From assembly GCA_003164305.1 (NCBI GenBank), contig PLSZ01000100.1, forward strand, positions 5,089-31,511: a stretch of DNA of 26,423 nt, read 5' to 3'. A model generated the notes under the pieces. That model was given only the letters and a program-made list of their open reading frames with translations. It ran no database searches and was not told where the DNA came from. The stretch comes from Acetobacteraceae bacterium (GTDB lineage Bacteria > Pseudomonadota > Alphaproteobacteria > Acetobacterales > Acetobacteraceae). Positions 17,101-24,561 of this stretch are shown here, in pieces (position 1 is the stretch's first letter; each line of letters begins with the position of its first letter). A program made the translations under genes and the position numbers.

Positions 17101-20100
17101 CGAACAGCGAGCCGCCGGTGCCGATCGTGTTGGTGCCGGTCACGTTCCAGGTCGCGCCGGAGGCGACCGTGAAGCCGGTGAAGTTGTAATATTGCGTGCC
17201 GATCCCGCCGATCGTTCCGGCGCCGTTGCCGGTGGTCATCACCAGCGTGGAGATCGCGGTGGTCCCGATCGGATTGCCGCCATCGACCTTGCCGCCGAAG
17301 ACGGCGCCGGGCGCGATCGTCAACTGGTCCGCGAAGCCCAGGGCGAGGCTGATCGCCACGGGGTTCGCGTCCTCGGCGGCGATCTTGCCCGCGTTCACGA
17401 CGGTGGCCGGACCGTGCTCGATATCGACGCCGGAGCCGCCGTCGATGGTGCCGCCCAGATTTTGGATCGTCCCGCCGGCCGACAGGAATATTTCAAAGTC
17501 GTGCGTATCGCTGCCCAGCATCTGGCCGTGGTTCACCATGGTCGCGACGGCGCCGCCAATATAAATCGCCGTCGCCGCGGTGATGGTCCCGTGCGACGCG
17601 TTGGTGACGGTCCCGCCGTCGGTGAAATGCACGCCGTAGCTGACGCCCGCCGTGCCGCGGATGATCCCGTAGTTCACCACCTTCGCCAGCGCGGCGGTGG
17701 CCAGGACGCCGTTGTTGGCGCCGGTAATCGACGCGTTCTGAGCGTTGAACAGCAGGGCCGCGGCGGTGGCCAGGGTGGGATTGCTCAGCATGACGCCGAA
17801 GTTGGCCATCGAGCCGTTGTCGGTGAACACCACCCCGCTCGGGACCGTCCCGCCGGACGCCAGGTCCCAGTAGGAGCCCGGATCGATGGCGACGCTGCCG
17901 AAATTCACGTATTTCGAACCGAACCCGGTGATGTAGGAGGCGGTGAAGCCAGGACCGATCGGTGCGCCGGCGCCAAGCTCCAGCGTGGTGACCGACGTGG
18001 CGCCGATCGTGTTGCCGCCGTTGACCGTGCCGACGAATGTCGCCCCTGGCGTCATCGTGACCAGGTTGGAGACGCCGGCGAGGAGACTGACCGCCGTACC
18101 GCTGGTGCTGGCCGCGGCGATGGTCGCGGCGTTGTGCACCGTGCCGGCGCCGCCGGTGATCAGGACCGCGGCGGTGCCGCCGATCGAGGCGCCGGTCTGG
18201 TTGTTGACCGAGCCGCCGCCGGCCAGCGTCACGCCCACCGATCCGCCGCTGATTTTCGCCGCGTTGGTGACCGTGCCCTTTCCGCCGCTGATCGAGACCG
18301 CGACGCCGCTGTAGATCGCGCCGGTGCCAGTGTTGCTGACATAGCCGCTGCCGCTCAGCACGACTCCGTCCGTGAAACCGGTCACGAAGCCGGCGTTGTT
18401 CACCGAGCCGCCGCCGCCCGCGATCGAAATGCCGAAATTGCCGCGCAGATAGCCGCCGGCCTGGTTGCCGACCGATCCGCCGGACAGCAGACCGACGGCG
18501 GCGGGGAAGCCGAACCCGGTAATCGTCGATGCGTTCACGACGCCCCCGGACGCGCCGGTGATGTAGACGCCGAACAGGCCGCTGATCGAGCCGGTCCCCT
18601 TGTTCGTCACCGAGCCGCCGTCGTACAGCGCGACACCGCTTCCGCCGGGGATGTTCTGGCTGTTGTATACCGCGGTCATCTTGCCGCTGTTGATGACGGT
18701 CGCCGCGCCCGTCTTGACGTCCACCGGGTCGCGCCCGGCGGAGATCACGGCGCCGGCCTCGTTGGTGATGTTGCCGCCCGTCGCGTAAACGCCGTCGTTG
18801 GTGGACTGCACCGTGGCCTGGTTGTCGACGATCTGGACGGGACCGGCCATATCGATGCCGATGCCGCCGCTGATCTTGCCGGTGCCCGCGTTGGTCACCA
18901 CGCCCCCGGCGACGAGCCGCACACCCTGGGTGTCGCCGGCGATCGAACCCCGGTTGGTGACCGCCCCGATCGTTCCGCTGACCAGGATCGCGTCCGAGCC
19001 GGCCGTCGCCGAGATCACGCCGCCGGCCTGGTTGGTGATCGTGCCGCCGTTGGCCAGCGAGACGCCGTAGGCACCGGACGCGGCCAATGGATTGGAGATC
19101 AGTCCCGAATTCACCACCGTACTCGGGCCACCCGAACCGGTGACGCCCACCGAGCCGGTGATCGTCGCCGTGCCGGCATTGGTCAGTTGCGCGGCCGCGC
19201 CAAGCTTGATGCCGCCTTGCAGCAGGCCGGCATTCGTCACCGTGCCCGCGTCGCCGATCGGCAACCCGCTGGCGATGGAATTGCTGCCGGTCAGCGTCCA
19301 GGCCGCGCTCGCGTCGATGGTGATGGTGCTGAAATTGGTGTATTTCGAACCGATGCCGCCGATCGAGCCGGCCGAACTTCCGGTCGTGAGTTGCAGCGTG
19401 CTGATCGACGTCGCACCAACCGTATTGCCGCCATTGATCGTGCCGATGAACGATGCGCCCGGCACGATCTCGACCCGGTTGGTGAAGCCGGCCGCGAGTG
19501 CGACCGCGGTTCCGGCCGCGCTCCTGCCATTGATGAACCCGCCGTTGATCACCGTCCCTGGGCCGCCGACGATCGTAACCGCCTTGGAGCCGGTGATCGT
19601 GCCCGGCGTCGAACTGACCTGGTTCGGCGCGAGGTTGGTGACGGTGCCGCCGGCGCCGAGTCCGACTCCCAGCTTGTCGCCGGTGATCGTGCCCGAATTC
19701 ACGACGGTGCCGGTCGCGCCATTGATCGCGACGGCATATTTGGCTGATATCGTGCCGTATTTGGCGGGCTGATGAATGTAGCCGCCTGCCTGCAGGAAGA
19801 TGCCGCCGAGGTAGGCGGTGACGAGGCCGACGTTCGCCACGCTCACCGGTTTGTTGCCGCTGACAATGCCATAGCTGGCGCCGCTGATCGTGGCGCCCTG
19901 GTAATTATTCACCTGACCGCTGCCGTTGCCGGTGCTGCTGGGCTCCAGCCGGATCCCTTCTCCGGCACCGGACAGGGTGCCGCCGGTGCCGAAGATGCTG
20001 CCCTTGTTGTGGATGGCCAGGGGGCCGATGCCAGTGAAGTAAACGCCGATGGGCCCGCCGATCGTGTCGCCGGGGTTGTTGAGGACATAGCCGCTGTACT

Positions 20101-20335
20101 GGATCGCGACCGCCGCCTTGGCGGACGTATTGGTGTCCAACAGCGTGCCCGAGTTCAAAACGTCGCTGAATGCGGGTTGCGCCAGGATGCCGTACAGCAG
20201 CGTCGATCCCGCCACCGTCGTGGTGACGTTGAGCACGCCCAGGTTGTTAATCGAGGAACGGGTGCCGTCCGCGTTGGTGATGATCAGTTCGTGACTGACC
20301 GTCGTGCCTAAGCCAATCGTGTAGGACGTGGACAT
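14117..20335 (-). CDS. Giant beta-helix repeat protein with C-terminal Hint_2 domain
   Basis: The protein has about 2072 residues. After a short start (TIGLGTTVS) come some 1400 residues of Gly/Asn/Thr-rich repeats of the form VxNxGxIxGxxxGVxLxxGGxVTN, typical of right-handed parallel beta-helices in adhesins. Four larger cassettes (GGNTxGxTxxSTLxL, then a Tyr/Phe-Asn-Phe motif) recur within them. Residues about 1440-1800 resemble T5SS/PEP-CTERM-associated repeats (GxLxVTGGATV). A Hint_2 domain starts at C1850. There is no N-terminal signal peptide and no C-terminal autotransporter barrel, so the export route is unclear; type I secretion is one guess. The start at 20335 follows a run of eight G; an ATG 13 codons upstream is less likely. 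The last codons lie in a palindromic repeat. Confidence 0.85.
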   Translation of the reverse strand: MSTSYTIGLGTTVSHELIITNADGTRSSINNLGVLNVTTTVAGSTLLYGILAQPAFSDVLNSGTLLDTNTSAKAAVAIQYSGYVLNNPGDTIGGPIGVYFTGIGPLAIHNKGSIFGTGGTLSGAGEGIRLEPSSTGNGSGQVNNYQGATISGASYGIVSGNKPVSVANVGLVTAYLGGIFLQAGGYIHQPAKYGTISAKYAVAINGATGTVVNSGTITGDKLGVGLGAGGTVTNLAPNQVSSTPGTITGSKAVTIVGGPGTVINGGFINGRSAAGTAVALAAGFTNRVEIVPGASFIGTINGGNTVGATSISTLQLTTGSSAGSIGGIGSKYTNFSTITIDASAAWTLTGSNSIASGLPIGDAGTVTNAGLLQGGIKLGAAAQLTNAGTATITGSVGVTGSGGPSTVVNSGLISNPLAASGAYGVSLANGGTITNQAGGVISATAGSDAILVSGTIGAVTNRGSIAGDTQGVRLVAGGVVTNAGTGKISGGIGIDMAGPVQIVDNQATVQSTNDGVYATGGNITNEAGAVISAGRDPVDVKTGAATVINSGKMTAVYNSQNIPGGSGVALYDGGSVTNKGTGSISGLFGVYITGASGGVVNASTITGFGFPAAVGLLSGGSVGNQAGGYLRGNFGISIAGGGGSVNNAGFVTGFTDGVVLSGSGYVSNTGTGAIYSGVAVSISGGKGTVTNAAKISGGSVGVTLAGGGSVNNQTGASIGGTAAVLITGGAGTVHNAATIAAASTSGTAVSLLAGVSNLVTMTPGATFVGTVNGGNTIGATSVTTLELGAGAPIGPGFTASYITGFGSKYVNFGSVAIDPGSYWDLASGGTVPSGVVFTDNGSMANFGVMLSNPTLATAAALLFNAQNASITGANNGVLATAALAKVVNYGIIRGTAGVSYGVHFTDGGTVTNASHGTITAATAIYIGGAVATMVNHGQMLGSDTHDFEIFLSAGGTIQNLGGTIDGGSGVDIEHGPATVVNAGKIAAEDANPVAISLALGFADQLTIAPGAVFGGKVDGGNPIGTTAISTLVMTTGNGAGTIGGIGTQYYNFTGFTVASGATWNVTGTNTIGTGGSLFVAGTAINQGAFQGRISVTGGGLLSNAGSGSITTPVLGVGGPATVINQGSIVPANTSLGSGGILLSAGGAVSNAGTGSIFAARYGVSIVASGASVGTVGNRAGIVATGSSIAGGNVYGVALKGGGTITNYQGGGIIANAAGYGVFVSEGLGTVFNQGLITDEAAGGLGVMLTAGGTVVNDANGGVILGANGVQISGAAGTVSNYGAIVETAPAGFAVYLPVGFANRLIDHPTASFVGQVNGGNTIGGTAVSTLELGTGGQQGILTGLGAQFANFASVVVDPAALWSFQGQNSLAAGAALLDQGSLALNGELTVDGTVTNAAVLLEVADTGDGRLVVENQGSLVSSGSAQSMSGLQITQTNGLSGDVLVTGARSLLSNAGRFLVGNSGAGSLEVEAGGTVVTTPFTGEDGLVVANISSASGSSVDVTGFGSTLQVGGSLVVGLGGIGGLSVTGGATVSTDALDAGVSAAAAGQVSVSGAATSLTVGGAATVADDGSGVLSVLNGATFAAASLTIGSQGDSSGAVVVSGAGSVIQLSGALNVGTALGTGDLTVGPGAVVNASVINLQGGVVLEGGLLDPTVFIENGGSTTGGFGTVSSQFILLEGTILSNGSKSGKETEVVQGTVVGGGTATINGSVSINGPGILQIGTHDTIELTGAVLNVATTTFIDNLTPAGTYSVNNSVIDLVFQDSTGVLQLDDIAGFAGTVATWKTGDSFVITGGTLSGLGVSNGDTLTFSDAGTGAGAGGIDSIIFGSAISAGGFTIVNGNTVQAVACFAEGTRIRTATEWVAVENMRVGDRAITIDGANEPIVWIGQRTVNCKRHPAPETVWPVLISAGAFGDNGPVRDLYLSPDHAVFVAGVLVPVKLLINGDSITQVRRDQVAYFHVELPEHAVILAEELPVESFLSSADRGNFQEDGKLIRLFPDFARRVASETALAWETRGVAPLAIAGEALERARGLVAAHASREARWSGARPTAPKIDPSPYAATSSRGSTRG
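14368..14788 (-). other. Hint_2 (hedgehog/intein-type) domain coding segment
   Basis: The segment starts with CFAEGTRIRT, whose Cys is the expected nucleophile for an N-S acyl shift. It continues with AVENMRVGDRAI, LSPDHAVFVAGVLVPVKLLI (block with the conserved His) and YFHVELPEHAVILAEELPVE. These are in the order and spacing of Hint_2 domains in Rhodobacteraceae and Acetobacteraceae proteins. The C-terminal Asn-nucleophile splicing junction of true inteins is absent, so cleavage or ester formation is possible but splicing is not. The closing motif (VESFLSSADRGNF) departs from the usual ESYLDTGNR. Confidence 0.85.
16218..19485 (-). repeat. Four large diverged repeat cassettes in the Hint giant
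   Basis: Four in-frame cassettes of about 70 codons lie near 19273-19485, 17852-18075, 17112-17340 and 16218-16440. Each encodes a hydrophobic strand (such as FxNxVxxxPGAxFxGxxNGG), GNTxGxTxxSTLxL, GxGxxYxNFxxxxxDxxxxW, and a Gly/Ala turn. They separate blocks of shorter beta-helix repeats of unequal length. This suggests growth by duplication of block-plus-cassette units. Confidence 0.75.
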
Positions 20336-20355
20336 GCGATCCCCCCCCTGCCTGG

Positions 20356-20934
20356 TCAGTTCCGCCGGTGGCACGCGTGGCGGCTCGCGACACCGCCACG
20401 TCGATCCCGGCGTCCGCGCACGTCGCGCACCGTCGCGGACGCGCCCTCGTAAACGCCGTTCGCACCGGTGATCGAGGCACCGAACGTGTTGTAGACATCG
20501 CCGCCGGCCTTCAGCAACACGCCGGCCTGGCTCGCGCTGGTGCCGGTGCCGGTTCCGGTGACGACGCCCTGGCTCCGCACCGCGAGCGCGGCAAATCTCG
20601 CATGGACCGGACCCGCGCCGGTGATCAGGCCGCCACTCGCTTTGGTGACGGTGCCGCCGGCCAACAGATAGAGCCCGAAGCCGCCATTGATCGTGCCGCC
20701 GGACTGGTTGGTGATCCTGACCGACTGGTTGGCGAAGATGCCTTTGGAGAAGACGGAAGAGGCGAGAATCTTGCCGGAGTTGTAAATGGCGTCGCCGGTG
20801 GTATCGGCCCGAAGGGCGTACGCGGCGTTCGTCCCGCCGAGGACGCCCTGATTGGTCAGCGTTAACCCGGAGACAGCGCTAATGTCGTAGCCGGCCGAAA
20901 TTGTCGTCCCGGACCCGATGGTTTTCGTGGTCAT
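20356..20934 (-). pseudogene. Truncated 5' remnant of a second Hint/beta-helix protein gene
   Basis: The frame starts MTTKTIGSGTTISAGYDISA, close to the start of the giant downstream, and continues with the same repeat style (LTNQGVLGG, ITNQSGGTINGGFGLYLLAGG) for about 165 residues. It then turns abruptly Arg/His-rich (VRDVRGRRDRRGGV) and stops 20 bp before the giant's start. The Arg-rich tail looks out of frame, so this is probably a paralogue that lost its 3' part by deletion or recombination with its neighbour. It might still give a short beta-helix protein of 192 residues in the same transcript. It has a weak GAGGGC ribosome-binding site. Confidence 0.6.
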
Positions 20935-20944
20935 GCCGCCCTCG

Positions 20945-21240
20945 TCAAAGTCTTATGATGCCGTTTCCGTAACTTAACTTGCCCGGGCCACTCATCGTCG
21001 CCATCGACAACGACACCGCGTTCACCTGGAGCAGGTCCTTGCTATACAGGCTCAGTGTGACCCTCACGTTGCCGTCGAAGACACCCGGTGTGCCGTGGTC
21101 GGCCAGGGTGTAGCACGCGCGCAGCGGTGTTTTTCGGTGCGCGCGGTCAGAGTCGTCCCATCAGGTATTGCGTGACCATACAACGCGCGTTCGAACGCCA
21201 AGGCCACGGTCCTGACTGGGTTTGGCCGAATTCGCACCAT
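20945..21240 (-). pseudogene. Frameshifted small gene or gene fragment, unrecognised
   Basis: In one frame the codons before the stop at 20945 read GVFDGNVRVTLSLYSKDLLQ and so on, ending SGPGKLSYGNGIIRL. By hand count they have about 80% GC in third and 45% in second position, strongly coding-like. No start exists in that frame, which opens only after a stop near 21163. Upstream, a second frame reads VRTVALAFERALYGHAIPDG then TTLTARTE. One missing base in the T5 run at 21130-21134 (A5 in the coding strand) would join the two into roughly 98 residues from the ATG at 21240. I do not recognise the product. It ends 10 bp before the truncated Hint paralogue. Confidence 0.4.
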
Positions 21241-21599
21241 TTTTGGCGTAAAATGATCGCGATTCCCACATATCGCGCGCTGGACCTGGCGGGCCGCGTG
21301 ATGGCGAAGCGGGAGACGGAAGCGGCACCGACCATCCGCCCGCCTCGCCGGTCCGCGTAACGCGCCAATCCAGCTTGAGGGCGGCCGCGGCAGCAACCCG
21401 ATTGTAACGACTGACCGCCTAACCTCCTGGATGGGACCGCCGCGCGAGCCAATCCGCCGGACGTCTCGCGCGGACGGGTAAGGCCTCGAAATGAAGCGCC
21501 AACAGAAGCTTTTTCGATACTTTATCCGTGCATAGTGAGTACGACCCGATCCCCGATGAAAGCCGCCTCGGCCGCGAACCGGGTCGTGTTGGAGGTAAT
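21241..21599. other. 359-bp gap without a gene
   Basis: The short ORFs here are low-quality in both directions. The stretch should hold the promoter for the exported protein at 21600. An AT-richer patch occurs at 21505-21530, but no clear -35/-10 pair is seen. Confidence 0.4.
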
Positions 21600-22418
21600 A
21601 TGTGGGAACGTCAGAGCCGCGATAACTTTCACCGCCGCCAACCATCGCGCCTCGGGCTCATTGTGGCGATGCTGACGGTCGCCGGGATTGGCGGCGCGAT
21701 GGCGCAATCGCCGGCCCGGTGCGACAGTCCCGGCGGTCTCCCGGCCAACACGCAACTCCAGGTGACGCAGCAACAAGGCCGCGCCTTGCTGGAGATTGTC
21801 CGGCCCGGCAGCACGGGCCGCAAGGTCGACATCGAATATGGCGACGAACTCTACAGCGCCAAATTCGGGCCTGACGGAAAGCTGCGCTTCGCCTTCGCGC
21901 TGACCGCGGCGAACAACGAGTTCACCCTCAACATGTCCGAGACGGCGCCGATCACCTGCGACATCACCGTGCCGAACTTCCAGAAACTTTACCGGGTGGT
22001 CCTGCGCTGGCGCGACCCGGTGCAACTCGACCTCAACGTCCTGGAGCCTGGCGGCAGATTGGGCGAAACGGGCGATGTCAGCGGCATCCGGACGAACGTC
22101 GATATGAACCAGGGTATCGGTATGATGGATATCGTCGATGGCCCTCCGGCCGATGGCGCGACCGCCGAACTATCCTACATGGTCCCCAATACCGCCGCGA
22201 TCCCGCCCAATAGCATGTTCGGCTTCAAGCTCGAATATGTCACCCGAGGCGCCCAGCCGGAGGCGCCTTACTGTGACGATCAGCCTCTGGCCGCGCCGCA
22301 CTTCGACTTCATCGTCATCGCGAATGGTGAGGTCACCTCACGCAAGATGACCACCAATCGGGCCCACTGCCGCGAGAAAATCGCGGACGCGCGCCGCCTG
22401 ATGCCGATCCGCCAATAG
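21600..22418 (+). CDS. Exported protein of unknown function
   Basis: The 272-residue product has a Sec-type signal peptide: a basic N-region (MWERQSRDNFHRRQPSR), the hydrophobic core LGLIVAMLTVAGIGGAMA, and probable cleavage before QSPARC. The mature part is beta-rich, contains several Cys residues that could form disulfides, and has a segment RWRDPVQLDLNVLEPGGRLG. That segment recalls the DLDLHVxxPGG pattern of YfaP/DUF2135-type domains, a weak similarity. Start: the frame is open from 21528, but ATG 21600 has GGAGGT just upstream (short spacing) and puts the signal peptide in the right place. The next gene, also exported, follows after 94 bp, so the two may form an operon acting in the periplasm. 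Confidence 0.75.
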   Translation: MWERQSRDNFHRRQPSRLGLIVAMLTVAGIGGAMAQSPARCDSPGGLPANTQLQVTQQQGRALLEIVRPGSTGRKVDIEYGDELYSAKFGPDGKLRFAFALTAANNEFTLNMSETAPITCDITVPNFQKLYRVVLRWRDPVQLDLNVLEPGGRLGETGDVSGIRTNVDMNQGIGMMDIVDGPPADGATAELSYMVPNTAAIPPNSMFGFKLEYVTRGAQPEAPYCDDQPLAAPHFDFIVIANGEVTSRKMTTNRAHCREKIADARRLMPIRQ

Positions 22419-22512
22419 CACCGCACCCGCCCGCTTTTGCCCTTACGCCGCCGTTACGCCCCCCTTTCGTCGTTACGCACGTCGCTTCGCGATGAACGAA
22501 GGAGAACCTCAA

Positions 22513-24066
22513 GTGAAACCGCTGTCTCACCCCCGGCTCCCACCCGCCCCACGACGCTCCCCGCGGCGCCCCCTCCGCCATGCGTCCGGCGCGCGATCGC
22601 ATCTCGTTAAACTCGCCACCGGCATCGCTGTCGCATGCGCTTTCTCGCTGGCCGCCGCGCCATCGATAGCGCAACCGAAACAGCCGCCGGAGAGTCTGGT
22701 CCGGCTCAGCGGTTCCCCCACCATCGGCGGCAAAATGATGTTGGAGGTGGCGACCGCCTGGGCGAAACAGAACAAGCTGCCGGGTATTCGCGTCGAAGAC
22801 GGCCTCGATCCCGGAGACTTCGATGTCATCGCCGAGGGCGCCGAGAGCGTCAGGCGCATCCGCGTGCAGGTGCGTACGAAGACGACGCTGTCCGGACTTG
22901 AGCCTTTGTTGCGGGGGCAGACCGATATCTGGATGGCGGCCCGCCCGGTGAAAGATTCGGATCTCGATGCGATGCGGAAGCGCGGGGTTCCCGGCGTACC
23001 GACGCTCGCGCAATTCCAGCAGCCGGGCACAGAAAACGTCATCGGTCTGGCCGCGCTCGCGATCATCGTCAACTCGCGCAATCCGGTCCCCGCTTTGTCG
23101 GTCTCGCAGTTGCGCGATATTTTCACCGGCAAGGCGACCAGCTGGGCGCAGGTCGGCGGGCCTTCGAACCTGCCGATCGGCGTTTATTCCCCCGACCCCA
23201 GTCTCGTTACGCTGGAAGTATTTTGTTCCAGCGTCATGGGCAACAACGACCCGCAGAAATGCGCGGATGGCTTTCCCCGCCTCGCCGCGCCGCGCTTCGC
23301 GGTGTTGGAAGACATTCCCGACGCGGTCGCCGGCAACCCCGCCGGCATTGGCTTCATCGATCTGTCGATGAAGCGCAGCGCGAGACCCGTCGCGCTCGGG
23401 ACCGACTGCGGCACCGGCGTGGAGCCGAGCGTCTTCCGGATCAAGGCCGACGAATATCCCTTGTCCCGCCGGTTGTATCTCTACGTCGCGCCGGGTCGCG
23501 CGACCACGCCCGCGGCGAATGACTTCCTGCAGTTCGCGCTCAGCCCGGTCGGCCAGGCGGCGGTGACCACCGCCGGCTTCGCCGACCTGCAGCCCGGCAC
23601 GGCTGACCCCGACTATGGCAACGATCGGCTGGATCATGCCCGCGACGCGCAGGACGCCGGTCGCACCCGGGTGCGCGCGCCGGACCTGAAAGCCTTCGAA
23701 ACGGCGACCGCCGGAGCGGACCGGGTGTCCATCACGTTCCGCTTCCAGGCCGGCACCGACGCGCTCGACAGCCGTGCCGTCGCTGACATCGCGCGCCTCG
23801 CCGCGTTGATGCAAACACCGGCCTATAAGGATGCCTCGCTGTCGCTCATCGGTTTCAGCAGCGCCACCGGCGACTATGTGGACAATCGCGAGCTGTCGCG
23901 GGAGCGGTCCGCCGCGGTCCGCGATCGTTTGATGGCGGCGGGGATCCAGAACGTGAACGCGATTGGCGTCGGTCCGATGGCCGCCGTGGCGTGCAACCTC
24001 GATCCCGCCACCAGCCCGCTGAACCAGCGCGTGGAAGTGTGGATCCACAAGCCGCGGTCGAGCTGA
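22513..24066 (+). CDS. PstS-like substrate-binding domain fused to OmpA domain
   Basis: The product has 517 residues. After a long basic N-region comes the signal core LATGIAVACAFSLAAA with cleavage near SIA-Q. Residues about 50-370 resemble a phosphate/PBP-like-2 periplasmic binding domain (VRLSGSPTIGGKM, DIWMAARPVKDSDLDAM, IVNSRNPVPALSVSQLRDIFTGK, WAQVGG). Residues about 395-515 are an OmpA-type peptidoglycan-binding domain (FRFQAGTDAL, ELSRERSAAVRDRLMAAGI, NQRVEVWI). The fusion would tether a ligand-binding domain to the cell wall instead of serving an ABC importer directly, and no permease genes follow. Start: ATG 22492 is in frame, but GTG 22513 has AAGGAG 8 bases upstream and is preferred. 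Confidence 0.87.
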   Translation: MKPLSHPRLPPAPRRSPRRPLRHASGARSHLVKLATGIAVACAFSLAAAPSIAQPKQPPESLVRLSGSPTIGGKMMLEVATAWAKQNKLPGIRVEDGLDPGDFDVIAEGAESVRRIRVQVRTKTTLSGLEPLLRGQTDIWMAARPVKDSDLDAMRKRGVPGVPTLAQFQQPGTENVIGLAALAIIVNSRNPVPALSVSQLRDIFTGKATSWAQVGGPSNLPIGVYSPDPSLVTLEVFCSSVMGNNDPQKCADGFPRLAAPRFAVLEDIPDAVAGNPAGIGFIDLSMKRSARPVALGTDCGTGVEPSVFRIKADEYPLSRRLYLYVAPGRATTPAANDFLQFALSPVGQAAVTTAGFADLQPGTADPDYGNDRLDHARDAQDAGRTRVRAPDLKAFETATAGADRVSITFRFQAGTDALDSRAVADIARLAALMQTPAYKDASLSLIGFSSATGDYVDNRELSRERSAAVRDRLMAAGIQNVNAIGVGPMAAVACNLDPATSPLNQRVEVWIHKPRSS

Positions 24067-24561
24067 AGGTTAGCCCAGACGTGGCGATGACGCCGCGGCC
24101 GGGGTGTCAGCCGGGCCGACCATACCCTGTCAGACGTTACGATACTCGAACCGCCCATCGTCGCGGCTGTTTCGATTGTCACCATCTCCGTGCAATGGGG
24201 GGTGGGTTGGTGCGAATTTCCGTATTGGGATACCAACGGACACCGGACACTGACGGTCTTGATGGCCGGTTCGCGCCCAACTTCGCCTTTCAGGATGCCG
24301 TGGTCACATCCTGAAAGCGGGCATTGCGCGGAAACCGGCGCGGTGCATTATGCTCGAAGTCAGGATATCCCGAGCGGATCGCAGGTTCAGTCTGACTGGA
24401 TGCCTCATGCGAAACGTGGTACGGTCGCTTCTGGGTAGCATCAAGAAATTTTGCTCGCGCTTTCTCGGGGATCGCTTTTGTTTGCGTCTGTTGCAAGCCC
24501 AGGTTGTATCAGTCGTTAGGCCGGATAAGATCGCTCTTCCACTGGAACAAGGGAGCCGCCC
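24067..24561. other. 495-bp gap without a gene
   Basis: No ORF here has coding-like composition or a ribosome-binding site. The gap separates two plus-strand gene pairs and holds the hairpin at 24287-24317. The last 120 bp before 24562 are AT-richer and should contain the promoter of the next pair. TTTGCG-17-TTGTAT near 24480-24510 is a weak candidate. Confidence 0.45.
24287..24317. promoter_or_regulatory. 11-bp perfect inverted repeat
   Basis: CTTTCAGGATG (24287-24297) and CATCCTGAAAG (24307-24317) are exact inverted copies around a 9-base loop. There is no T-run, so it is not a standard intrinsic terminator. It could be an operator, a RNA hairpin in the leader of the downstream pair, or a processing site. 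Confidence 0.45.

Noticed and set aside
17192..19747. 851-codon plus-strand ORF opposite the Hint giant
   Set aside because: It is the antisense shadow of the Gly/Asn/Thr repeats: Asp/Arg/Ala/Gly-rich, no domain, and the minus-strand reading shows coherent repeats and a Hint domain.
14800..20300. Regularly spaced similar DNA motifs, possible CRISPR-like array
   Set aside because: Repeats are diverged, unequal in spacing and all in one open reading frame; they are protein repeats.
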